A stretch of 64,000 bases of DNA. Origin: Petrosia ficiformis (lineage: Eukaryota > Porifera > Demospongiae > Haplosclerida > Petrosiidae). The stretch spans positions 2,089,001 to 2,153,000 of the forward strand of contig OX345637.1 of assembly GCA_947044365.1 (NCBI GenBank), read 5' to 3'. Shown here piece after piece: positions 1 through 12,600 of the stretch (position 1 is its first letter; the number at the start of each line of letters is the position of its first letter). Below the pieces are notes generated by a model. The model did not search any database and was not told where the DNA came from. It saw nothing but the letters and a program-made list of their open reading frames with translations. The translations under genes were made by a program, and so were the position numbers.

Positions 1-548
1 CTTATATCAGACTGTTCATTCTCAAAGGGATTGAGTGAATACCATGAAGCAATTTGAGCAGTACATGTAGTAAATGCTTGCTAATCAGGCCATTTTGTAT
101 AAGTGACCAATGAAATTTAGTTGGGAGAATTACGTATATTACACTGGGCTTATTGCAAATTGACTTGACAGATTAGCTAGCTGAATGCATTGGTTTTATT
201 TTTAAACATACATGTGTATTTGGATCCTTGTTGTACTGGCAGTTATAAATATATATTATCATAATTAACACATACAAGAGCAGTACTATTAAATATTGAT
301 TATGTATATACGTAGAGTATTGGTATTATTTTGGTTATGCATGTTTATATATATGTACATGTATTTACAATCTGCTTATGTAATCTACATGTACTTGGAC
401 TCAAACTATTTTCAAGTTGCTGCCTTAAATAACTTTAATATTCTGTAACTCCTATAAACAAACTCAGCCTTCTATAAGTAAAACATTGAGCAATGAGCTT
501 TTCCTGTAGAACTGTTTATTATAATATTATTTGCATAATTTTATTTAG
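1..548 (+). other. Intron of beta-heavy spectrin (5' end outside window)
   Basis: AT-rich sequence ending in a polypyrimidine-like tract and AG acceptor before the exon at 549. No coding segment is seen. The CH-domain exons expected for a beta-spectrin are not in this stretch and must lie upstream of the window. Confidence 0.75.
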
Positions 549-630
549 ACAAGAGAAATTGGAGAGACTTGCTGAAAAGTTTGAAAGAAAATCATCTTTG
601 CGTGAATCATGGTTGCAAGAAATGATCCAG
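549..630 (+). CDS. SPTBN5: Spectrin exon w1: repeat 1, helix A
   Basis: First exon in the window. It starts with the last base of a split codon and encodes [16 protein letters not shown] followed by RESWLQEM, close to the start of beta-spectrin repeat 1. It ends in CAG followed by gcatga, a GC donor. Confidence 0.88.
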
Positions 631-3600
631 GCATGACAACATATTTTACAATACATGTGTGAATGAAAATAGTAAAATGCTTGTAATATGTGACCAATGT
701 TTTAAAAAGTGACACTTTCAAGAATTATTTTGTTCAAATGCTTACCTTCAAATGCTTGTTATCCATCATTTTGGCAAGCAAACGAAATGAAAAGATGGTC
801 TTAAAGTTCATTGACTTCCTGTACAAAATAATGGTATAGCAAGTGATTAAAGGTAACCTCTTGGTCAAAATTATTTTGCAAGGAAGTGTCCCTTTTCGAT
901 AATTAGGTAACATATTATTTCAATGTTCTAATTTGGTGTACAAATACAACTTAATTAGTTGAATATCAGATTTAGTTGGTTTCCTGTACAGTTTCATAAT
1001 ACTGTATACGTAGACTGCATATGATAAAGTTTGTTTCACTTGGGTAAGTGTACTATTCCTGTACAAAAGAAGCATTATCTACTTGTTTCCATAGCAATGT
1101 TTCATGAATTTATAATGAGCTGAGTTTCAACTCAATGATTAGTTTCTTTCTGGGTTATGTTGACTTAATATTTAGTTGTGTTTATATTACATGTAAGTGA
1201 AAGTAAACTATTCTGTCCTTTGTGGTTTTCAAAATTAGAGACAATTAGAAATAGTATAGTTTATTAGAATGATAAATATTGTCCTTTAGGTTCTAGATGA
1301 GCTGGAGAAACAATCAGATATGAGAGCTGTTGATGCTGCATTGAAAAGACATAAAGCTGTTTCTACAGAAGTCCATGCTGGGGTATGATAATTACCTAAT
1401 GGCATAACTGATACCTAATTTTTTGAAAACGATCATCTGTGTAAATCAACACGTTTGGTTTAAAGGAGACCATTTAAGAGCAATTTCATTATGGATATCA
1501 AACACTACATTATAACTTATTTTATGTGAACAAATTTGAATAACCAAAACATTTTTAACGACACAATAGATAATTCATTTCAGATTTCCAATGGTCCATG
1601 ACTCAACGTTTTATTGTTGAAAGTATCTAAATCTCTGTAGCCTAACTTGACATGCAACTCTTTATATTATAGGAATCTCGTATGGGTGTTATTGCAGCTA
1701 TTGCTAAAGACCTTGCACAAGAGAAGTATCATGATATTAGCACAGTTGAAAAGAGGTATTGTTATATGTTCACATTAACAATAACTTAAACATTTATAGG
1801 GTGTGATGACTTTATAATTTACTATTAAATGTATAGTTTAATGTCAATACATTATTATATTGTAACTTTGTAATGAAGCAATGGATTTGAAATTGGCTAA
1901 CACAGAAAGGAATGGGAAGGATAATTATGTCAAAAGGGTACAGATAAAAATAGATTGTTGAACTAAATTTATGAACATTTTTCTAAAGTCAATGTGAACA
2001 TGAACAATCTAACAGATATCAGAAAATTTCATGATTTTCTTCTAGGAATTCAGAGTTAGTCAAGCTTTGGGAGTCGCTTTTGGAGAAGTTGTCATCCTGT
2101 CACAAGATGTTATCCACTATGCATGATTTGATGACTATTTTCACTGAAATGGACGACTGTCTAGCCAATATGAGTGAAGTGGAGGTAGTAGCTTTACTTA
2201 TTTATGAGTACAGTATTCCATTCATCCATTCAACCATCTATGATTTGTACCCATCTATCATTTATTCATTCATTCATTCATTCTTTAATTCATTCATTCT
2301 TTAATTTATTCATTCATTCATTCATTCATGCATTCATTCATTCATGCATTCATTCATTCATGCATTCATTCATTTCTCCTTAAATCCATATGCCAATGTG
2401 TCCATATAACTGTGCATCGTGCATTCTGTCATTTATTCATCTATTTAGCAATCTATTAATTCATTTGGGTTATAACACACTGATTCATAATATATCTCAT
2501 TCCTTCCATTCATCCTTCCATCTATTCATATACTCATCCACACAAGCAGTGAAATGTTTAAAAATCTGATGATAAATTATATCAATATCTGCTGTTTATT
2601 GTCTGTTGATCTGTTTCAGCAATCTCTTACATCTGATGAATATGGTAAACATTTACTTGGTGTTCAGGATCTACTACAGAAACACACTATACTTGAATCT
2701 GATATAAACACACTAATTGATCGAGCTATATCTCTCAATAAACAGGTACTTCATGGGCTAATAAAGGTGTAATTAACAACAAGGGAACAAGATATACAGT
2801 GAACTATTATCCCTAAAATTGCTTTATTAATAGTGCTGGCATACAAGTGTTTGAAACCCAAAAACCTAATATCGTTACCATATTGCTTACACCTTCCATA
2901 CTCCTCTGTAGGCCGATGTTATCTTTTTGTCGAATTTTTTTTGAAGCAAACCTCCCAGTTACTAGAGAGAAAGAGGGTTTCTCTGATACAGAATTTGATG
3001 ATGTGTAGGCCTCATGCTTTAAACTGGATATGTCCCTTGCATTTGGGATATAACTAATACATATACATGTATAGTACTATAATTATATTATGACTTAAAT
3101 CAGTATTTACATTGATAAGTGACTGATTTTCTAACTGCAATCATGTAGATGAATTTAATATTTAAAGATGTTGTATTTTTTAGGTTCAGATGTTTATTGA
3201 TGCTAAACATCCTGACAAAGCTGCAATTAAAGAAAGACAGAAGCAGTTGGAAGGGGCTTGCAAAAATCTACAAGAACTTGCAGAAGCACGTCTAGAGAAG
3301 CTTAAAGTAAGTTTGAATTGTTATCTCACATTACGATATAAAATCTATTGCTGTCAATTATTCATTATAAAAATTGTTGTAGGAATCTCAAATCTTGTGT
3401 GAATTCCTGCTACGTGTGGAAGAAGAAGAGGCCTGGATTAAAGAAAAAGAAGCTATTGCTTCATCTATGGAATTTGGTAAAGATCTGAATGCCGTGTTGC
3501 TATCCAGACAGAAACAGCAAGTATTGGAGGGAGAGGTCTCTGGACGAGAATCTCATTTCAAAACAATCTGTGACAGTGGTTAGACATAAATATACATACT

Positions 3601-6600
3601 GAACACATAATGATTTTAATTGAACACTTACTTTTAAATGCTTGCTATCGTATGAGGAAGCTAATTAAATTTAGCATCAAGAATTCAAGATGTAGCAACT
3701 ATTACTCCACCTAGTCGCCGATTGCCACATATAATTATGTATTTGGTGTATGGTGTTATACAATCACTCACTTAAATGAAAGATGTTATAATACTTTTGA
3801 TTATTACATTCACACAAGTACACATGTCTTTGTTTATGATTTAAACAGGAAAATCTGTCTATTGTAGTTGCTAAATGTATAGTGAATCAATTAGTTTTGA
3901 GACAGAGTTTTTGATATGTTTTAAATCATGGGCCAAATTGGCTCAACAATGGTTAGTATGTGCACCATTGAGAATACATCTTGAGCTAATTAACAAAGAG
4001 TTAATGCTGTTAGTGACAATATAATCATAATTAACTGTGCCATCTGGACCAAAAGCGAGAACTGTGCTCTGCCAAATAAGAATCTCTTTGGGCCAATGGT
4101 GCACCATATGATCTTCTCAAAAACTCTTTTTGAAACCTGAAGAGAGAAAGCCTTTAATTATTAATCTCTAGCTCACAACTTAAGTGGGTGCCCTAGCAGT
4201 ACAAGTTTCATTTTTGTTTATTGTATAGGCATGAAACTCAAAGTCAGTGCAGCATTTGGATCACCTGGTGCTCGAGATTCACCAACAATGAAAGCAGTTT
4301 CACGGTTTAAAAGTAATGTTGATAAGCAAAGAACAGACCTGTCTGTCCAGTCCAAAGCTGTACAGAATCGTATTGCAACTCTAAAAGAAAAATGGGAAAA
4401 ACTAAATGATATTTTAACCCTCAGGAAGACAAGACTAGAAGAAGCTATTCAAAGCCAACAGGTACATGAATACATTTATAATAATGAGTACTATTCTTTC
4501 CGATTTTCATACATGTTAGGCTCTCTGAGGTTGCTTCTGGGGCCCCAGAGTGCTTGTAGCTGGGATGTTGCATGTTGAAATAAATTTACCGTGGGGGGAA
4601 ATCCCCCGTAATTAATGAAACTCTGTCTTTTATCCTGTTGGTTGAATTCGGCATTGTTAAACTAATAAAGAAGATCGGAGTAGCCTCAATTTTGCTGGTA
4701 CATTTAGCTTCAAATGCATACTAAACGTGTAATGTTTCAAACGTTTGGTATATTCATCCCAGCCCTACTTCTCTATCTCATCCATTCATTATCAATACAC
4801 AATTAATACACTCATTAGGTAGGGATTGAGTATTAATTTTGATGTTTTCAATTGTTAGCTTTCTGTATGGGAGTCTTGAGAGCTGCAGTAGAACCCTGGG
4901 CCCAGACAAATAGATGAATATCTGCATTCTCAAAATATAGAGTAGCGTAAATAGTTAAACATCCTTTAATCTGAACACCCTGTTCTCTTATTAAACTGAT
5001 AAGTGTCATAGCTACATGATGTGGTACATGAAGATCATGCCTTTAACTTGTTTAATATACTCAATGAATAATAGTAAAATTGTCATAAATGTCGTTAATT
5101 TTTGCTTGTAATTTCTGCATGCACAGAGTTACTGAGAGGTGTAGGGTAAAGTCTGACAGTGGTTGAACATGAAATGACTTTTACAATTAGAGTATTTACC
5201 ATAAAGTGTGGTACCATGGCACTCCCCCACCCTTTAATTTTAAAATTTATGTTAAAAAACACTGATTGAACAATGTTGGCAACTATTAAGAGTAGAGAAT
5301 TGCATCCATGGTACCACTGATGCAGTCCTCTACTCTAGGTGAATGTTCTTGACACGTATCATAGTAATTTCTCTTCAGTATCATGCAGATGCTAATGAAG
5401 CTGAGTCTTGGATCAAAGAGAGAGATCCTCTGGTGTGCAGTGATGATTTTGGTAATAGTGAGCCTTCAGCTAAGGGACTCCTACAAAACCATGAGAGACT
5501 TCAAGAAGAGATCAAAGCATATAGCAGTGAGATTGATAAACTTAAGGAACTGAGTAAAAAGGTTGCTAGCACAGCTTCTACCACTGCAACTTTTGTGAGT
5601 AATATTTCTGTCTGTCTATCTGTCTGTCTCTAGTTCTGAAAATGTTTAAAATATGAAAATATACATAGTACCTGACTTTATTATGTTTACATACTATGAT
5701 GTGAGCTACACTTTAATAAGGTGATAGTCAACTGTACTTCTAAGTAGTACTATAGTACTACTTTGTACTGTAATCATAGTAGTGTGTGAATCACCTTTGT
5801 GATAACATAGTACTAAGGTGTAATACTGTTTAGTACATTCAAAGTACATGTACTTCACTATGTACATTGTAGTCATGGAAGTACAGTGATAGTATGTAAA
5901 CTTAATAATGTAAGGTACTGTATATGCAGTAGAGGTTTTGTTAGTTGAGACTTACAAATGTCATAGCTGAATAATTATGACATAGTATAGCCCTAAATTT
6001 TAACAGGTAAGATGTTCGTGTTTTGACGCTATTCAACTATTTTGCGATGCAATTTTCACGTTCAGCAAAAATGAGTGCATACACTGCCCTCTGCATGCTC
6101 ATATGTGGTTGGCATGACTGTTATTTTCACGAATTAAATTTTTGCGGTCCATCAGTTATTGTGAAAAGTACAAAGTTTATAGCCCACAAATATTAGATAT
6201 TTATTGTGCATGAAGTAAAATAATTATTGCTTAGCCTAAATTGCTTTTAACATTTGACATTCAACAACTGTTATTTGTATTCTGTCCATGTACTAGGAAT
6301 CTTCTGAGAGTAAATCCACTGAACCAGATACCATACCTGAAGAGATGGAAGTGGAAGTTGAGGTAGAAGAAGAAGTAATGGAGACAAGAGAAGTTAAGAA
6401 GGAGGAAGAAGTTGAGAGGAGTGTACCAAGAGTGAAGGCTTTGTATAAACATCAGGGACAAGGAATGGGATTTGAGAAAGGAGAGGTTTTTATTCTCATA
6501 TCCAAATCAAATAAAGATTGGTGGAGTGTAAAGTAAGTCATAAAAGAATAGACACATGTACACATATAGGCAGTGAAAGCATAGGGAATACCAAATAAAA

Positions 6601-9600
6601 ACATATGTTTGCTCATAATATTGACACTTTTGTCCACATTTAGACGAGGCAATGGACAGCAAGGATTTGTTCCTGCTAATTATGTCCGTGAGATAGACCC
6701 AGCAAAGATTACTCAGAAAGTCACCAAGACAGTGATGGAAGAAGTACCAGTCAAAGTTAAGAAGAGACAAGTTGTTAAACGAAGATCAAAGGGAATGGCC
6801 AGAAATATATCAACAAGAACTTTCTCATGTAAGGACATGCATAGGGCTAGTGTAGGGCCTGGGTAAATGTTTTCCACCTTTTTAGCCACAAAATTAATAA
6901 TTATTTTAAGTGTAATAGTATACATGTATCTAATTCATCTGGGATTTTATATTGAGGGCATGGTGTGTTGCCAAGTGTGCGAAACAATAGCATATTTGTG
7001 GTCAGTTGTGACTGTAATTATTGATTCATACTAATTATAATCATGATAAGATAATTATGGACAGAGTGATGAGTAAGCATAACTAGAATCAATGTTTTAA
7101 ATTAAAACACTAACAAGAACTGTTGGTCAACCTACATTAATTTAATTAACTACATAAAATGGCAGAATAACAAGCATTATTTTAGAAGTCGGCTACTGAC
7201 AAACTGATTATTTCCAAAGTGACTGATTTTGTTATCCATGGTCACATTTAATGATGCTCTTGTGATGCTTGTACATGTATATTTAGAGTTTTTATAGCAT
7301 GTAATTACATGTACGTGTTATCTATCAAACATTTGGTAGATTTGTTATATACAACATCTCATTGTAGTGTATGGTGGATTCAGTCAATTGAGATCCGAAG
7401 GTCAAAATGTTGCTGCACGACAGCAATCTATAAATTCAGCATATGAGCAACTTTTGAAACATGCTGAAGAGAGACAAAAGAAATTAGAGGACTCCATTAA
7501 ACTGTTTGGTTTATATAATGAATGTGAAGAAGTGGAGGCTTGGGTGAGAGAGAAAGAAGCTGTTTTGAAAGTTGAGGAGAAAGGATCTACTAAAGAGCAA
7601 ATGGAATCAATGCAGAAAAAATATGATGTGAGTAGTCAGTTAGAATACACATGTAAACACTCGCACACATACCCATGTGCACATAGTATTGTACATACAT
7701 ATCTTATTCACACATGTAAAATGATACACAAATATACCCTGTCTTGTCCTGTATATCCACTGCCGTGAAACGATCACACAAACCCGCAAGGAGAAACAAA
7801 AGTCACTGTGCTTGTTTTTCCATCTCTCTGACACCTTCAAGATCACCTCGGCTGCGAAACCATCTGTTACACCTTTGGCATTGTGCTGCTCCTTTCTGCT
7901 CACTTACTGGCTTCTGTCTCTCATCAATGCATTTATGCCAAGCCCATCTCCCTGCCTAAATCTACCCTTCTATCTTCAGCATGCCTCACTTCAGATTCTT
8001 GTCGGGCAGTCTCCGCCGACACTTTCATAACCAGTAGCGATCTAATATTCCAGGTTCCTAAGTACAGACATGAGCGCTGTGAGTTTGCTCTTTGCGCAAC
8101 TATGTTTAACTGGGATGTGTGCAAATCCTCAGCAGTTGAATAGACTAGGGATGACGTGAGTAGCATTATCAAGCAATGCCCTGTACCCTCAACCATTCTA
8201 TTCCTAGCCTGCATACCTGCCATGTTACCCAATAGACCACGTCTATCATTACCATCAGGGACCACAGGGAGGTATGACTGGATTCTCTCCGACACACACA
8301 GTGACAAACACTGCATATACACACATGTACATACACCAGCACATACATACGTACATGTACATGTACATGTATAATAAACATGCTACACTTTGGATTTTGT
8401 TAAGTTAAACAATTATACACCATTTATTAATTATTTCATTTATCTCATTCCAGGCTCTCATGAAGGAAATGAAGACTAATGAAGTAAGAGTACAGGAGAT
8501 TGGGAATGAGGCTGCAAAAATGACTAAAACAGGTCATTCACAAGTGGAATTAGTTAAAAATCGACAGCACCAATTGGCAGAAAAGTGAGAATACTTTAAA
8601 TACATAGCTAGAGATACATGTACATGTACATGTAGTTTTGAAGCATGGGCCAAATTGACTCAACAATGGTTATTGTGTGCGCCATTGGGAATACATCTTG
8701 AGCCAATTAACAAAGTGTTAGTTACAGTACTATCATAATTAACTCCGCCATCTGGCCCAAAGAGAGAACTGTGTAGTGTCAAATAAGAAGCTCTATGGGC
8801 CAATGGTGCACCATATGAGCTTATCAAAAAGACTGTTGTGACTCACACATTATGTCATAGTACAATGTAGCTAAAGTGCCAACATGTGGATCTTTGCAGC
8901 AACAAAACATTTATAATTTCCATGTAACTTATAATAATACAAACTTCACCACTGATAGTATGCAATACTATTAATAATAGTATTATGAAATACACTAACA
9001 TGTACTGCCACCTTACTTTAGACATGTACAGCTGTACTTAAGTATACTACTATTAGTATAGGAAGTTACAGGATTAAAATTGTAATTTTGAGGGTATTGT
9101 AACTTTGTAATTACTTCCTTCCCTCTCTTCTCTCACTTTAAGGTGGCAAACACTTCAGACTCTTAAACGTAACAAAGAGGATGCGTTGTCCATTACTAAA
9201 GGTTTGCACGAGTTTCATCAGATGTGTGATGAAACTAAAGCATGGATTAATGAAAAAGATCAAGCACTTTCTACTGATGATGTGGGAAGGGATTTAGCTG
9301 GTGTACAGATGTTACAAAGGAGACATCAGGTATTGTTTTACAATCTCTGTGTAATTATATACACATGTAAGTATATGTATATCTTATACACCAAAGTAAG
9401 TGAGTGAATTTATCAAATTGAGTGCCAAAGGAGCTAAGTTTGATAAAAACCATACCATCTACAATGAACGTGTGCATAATATAGTAGTAGCTAAGCAAAT
9501 TTTTGCATACGTATATATAGAAACAGTATACACAATTTCATAAACCTAACATGGATTTCTGTGACTCTTTAGAATAGAAACTGATCAGCAATTCAATCAA

Positions 9601-12600
9601 TTTCTTTCACAAATGAATCGTAGGAAGAGAATAGCTACTGGTTACTGTGCATGTAGCAGACTCTGTATGTACATGTATATATAATTATGTGAATGTGCTT
9701 TTGTATCTGTGTGTATTTTTGTGTTTGTCGGATGCACATACTTAGTGTAAATTCTGTCGATGACCAAAATGTATCCAATTGTGAGGTACCACTGTGCCCA
9801 CCAACATTGTGGTATATAGGCCCATTGTCTATGGTAAACAGAACTCCAACACTATAACACTAATCCACACACCATCTGCTGAAAATAATAACTATCCACT
9901 ACTTAATTGCTCCTAGAAAACGCCTAACAAATACTGCACTATTGCAGCTTAAAGTACATGTATAATGTGATATACTTTAATTACTTGTGTATCAAATTAA
10001 TAGATATTTATCTGTATGTGCATGTGTGTATAGGCCCATTGTTTTATAGAGCTGTATGCATGTATGAAATAACATTTACTATTACAAACTTTATTATGTG
10101 ATTTTATTTATCAGGCCTTGGATAGAGAGCTGAAACCTGTCGAAGAAAGAACTGCTAAGCTTGATGAAATGGCTTCAACAGTGATGCAGTCATCTCCTCG
10201 TGACTCTCGTCAAGTCCGGTCTCGAGTGGTGGAAATTAGTTCTATGTGGGAAAAACTCAAGTCCAAAACTGCTGCTCGCGAGACTCAACTGCATAATGCT
10301 CACCTCATGCATTCTTTCATGGCTGATTCTAGGGATCTGGTAAGTGTATGTGTGCTCTAGTAGCCATATCATGTGACTGTTGATTTTACTAATGTGACCA
10401 CATGTACAAGCATCTATCATTAAGTTTCAAGAAGTCCACTTTCGCTCATGCTTGCATTGAGACATTTACTGTTCTACCATGTCACTTGTAATGTAAAGTC
10501 ATGTAAAATCATATGAAACACATTACAAACCCAGAAATGAATTTGAATGTGTTATGTGTTTATGCATTATAGTGTGTATAATATTATATTAATACATATG
10601 ATATATATATGAAACGTTTGCTACAGTTAGATAATGTTGTCCTTATTATGTCTTCAAAGTGGTTTGATCAATAATATTATCTGTTAGAACCATGAGCATT
10701 TTAGTATTTGTGATAATTGTGATTAGCCCATGTGCACAATAAATAATATATTATACTAATATTATAGTAATTACATGTATGTACATGTACATGTACATGT
10801 AGTAACAATTATATATAATACTACTGATAACTTCAATCAGTAATAATAATTATGTATTAATTGTACATGTATAGTACATATCATTGAATCACATATTTTT
10901 ATTGTAATATGTAGCTTGGATGGGCTTCTGAAATAACAGCACTGCTCCATTCGGAAGAACTACCACGTGATGTACAAGGAGCTGAGGAGATGTTAGAACG
11001 ACATCTTGAGCTAAAAACTGAACTAACAAACAAGGAGGAAAAATTTCAGGCTCTTCAAGATCTAGGACGGAGAGTTGTACCTTCAGCAAAGAACCCTGAA
11101 GAGATAAGAGAAAGAATGAAACAGTTATCACAAGAGATATTGAGTTTGAAAGAGCTTTGGGAAAAGAGAAATAAACTTTTGAAACAAAGTAGCGAGCTAC
11201 AGGTACATGTGTTGTATGTTGTAAATTGTAATATAATTATTGTTAATCATATTGAATGCATAATAATTAAATACGTTTTAAAAACAAGTGTATATAGAGA
11301 AAAAAAACATCCCTATATTTGCTTTGTGATGACTATGTATTAAGCATTGCTGATGGCACTAGTGTCTCTACCTTTCTGTGTACTCCAAAGCTGGGGCCTG
11401 AAGAAGTAAGTGTAAGCCTGACTGCAGTCTAAGTACACAGATCTTTGATGAACTGACTGAAGTACTCCTACAAGGTTCTAAATGATGACTTCCTCATATC
11501 TGAAACTTAACAACTTATTATACTTACTTGTTAAAGATTCTTGCATAATATTTATACTGTTTCTCTGCTATATACAACAGTTATTAGCAGTTTCTGAATC
11601 TTCCCGGCTTGTCTATAGCTCGAAGAGCCTCAAACGCGCGTTCTTTTACGCGCCACGCCCATTAATTGACCGAGCCCCCGGGAATGACGCAACTTCCTTA
11701 ACTACGTATACAACGCATAGTCAGTTAGTCACGCAAGTGACACAAACATATATATATATATATATATATACATTAAACCCCGTGGAAAGCAATTATAGGG
11801 ATGGCCCTACGGGCCATAATGAAAGAACATGTAAAGATAGCTGAAAAGTACTGAAACAAGATTGAGATGGTACTTTAACATCAAACACGTTTCCACAAAT
11901 CTACATACCAGTAATTTGATGCAGTTATACTAGTTATAACTGCATCAAAGGTGTTACAGTTATCAGCTATTGTTATCTCATCCAGGATTATGTAATACAC
12001 AATGTAGATGGGTGGGTACACATTACCAGTGCTAACTAGTACTGTCTTTAACATGCTAAAATAAACACAGTGGTCTGAAAAAGTGTTTCAAGAGCAGATA
12101 CGTACAAATGTAATAAATCTAAAATATTCATATTTGTTAGAGAAGTGGTATACCAAACGTTTAAGCATTTTCATGCAATATGAACAAATTCCAGGAGTTG
12201 ATTTTGGGTAGTCCACTATGGTTCCGATTTCTGCAACTAAACTAAAACTAAATTGCTGTACTATAAGTCTAGGAACAACACTAACATGTACACATTTGTA
12301 ACCTTTTATTGAACAATTGTATAACAATCTTGTATATTTGTTCTGTCCTCTGCAGTCGTTCTTGAGAGAATGTGAACAAATAGATTCGGGTACAGCAGGT
12401 CAAGAAGCATTTCTGGCCAATGATGACTTAGGGGTATGTTATGTAGAATATGGAATATGAATGTACAACAAGAACTGTTTTTCAAGTTTCAGAGATAGTG
12501 CAATCTTTTAATCGGGAAGATTTAACCAACATTGAACATTTATATACGTACATGTAGTTGTTGGAGGTATGCCTTTACTTTTGTAGTATCTGTTGCTTAG

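Noticed and set aside
3395..3583. In-intron start codons before several spectrin exons as alternative promoters
   Set aside because: They are chance ATGs upstream of acceptors; nothing promoter-like supports separate transcripts.
7933..8322. 129-residue minus-strand frame as a host gene
   Set aside because: GTWNIRSL and [12 protein letters not shown] wording points to a decayed LINE endonuclease start, not a host protein.
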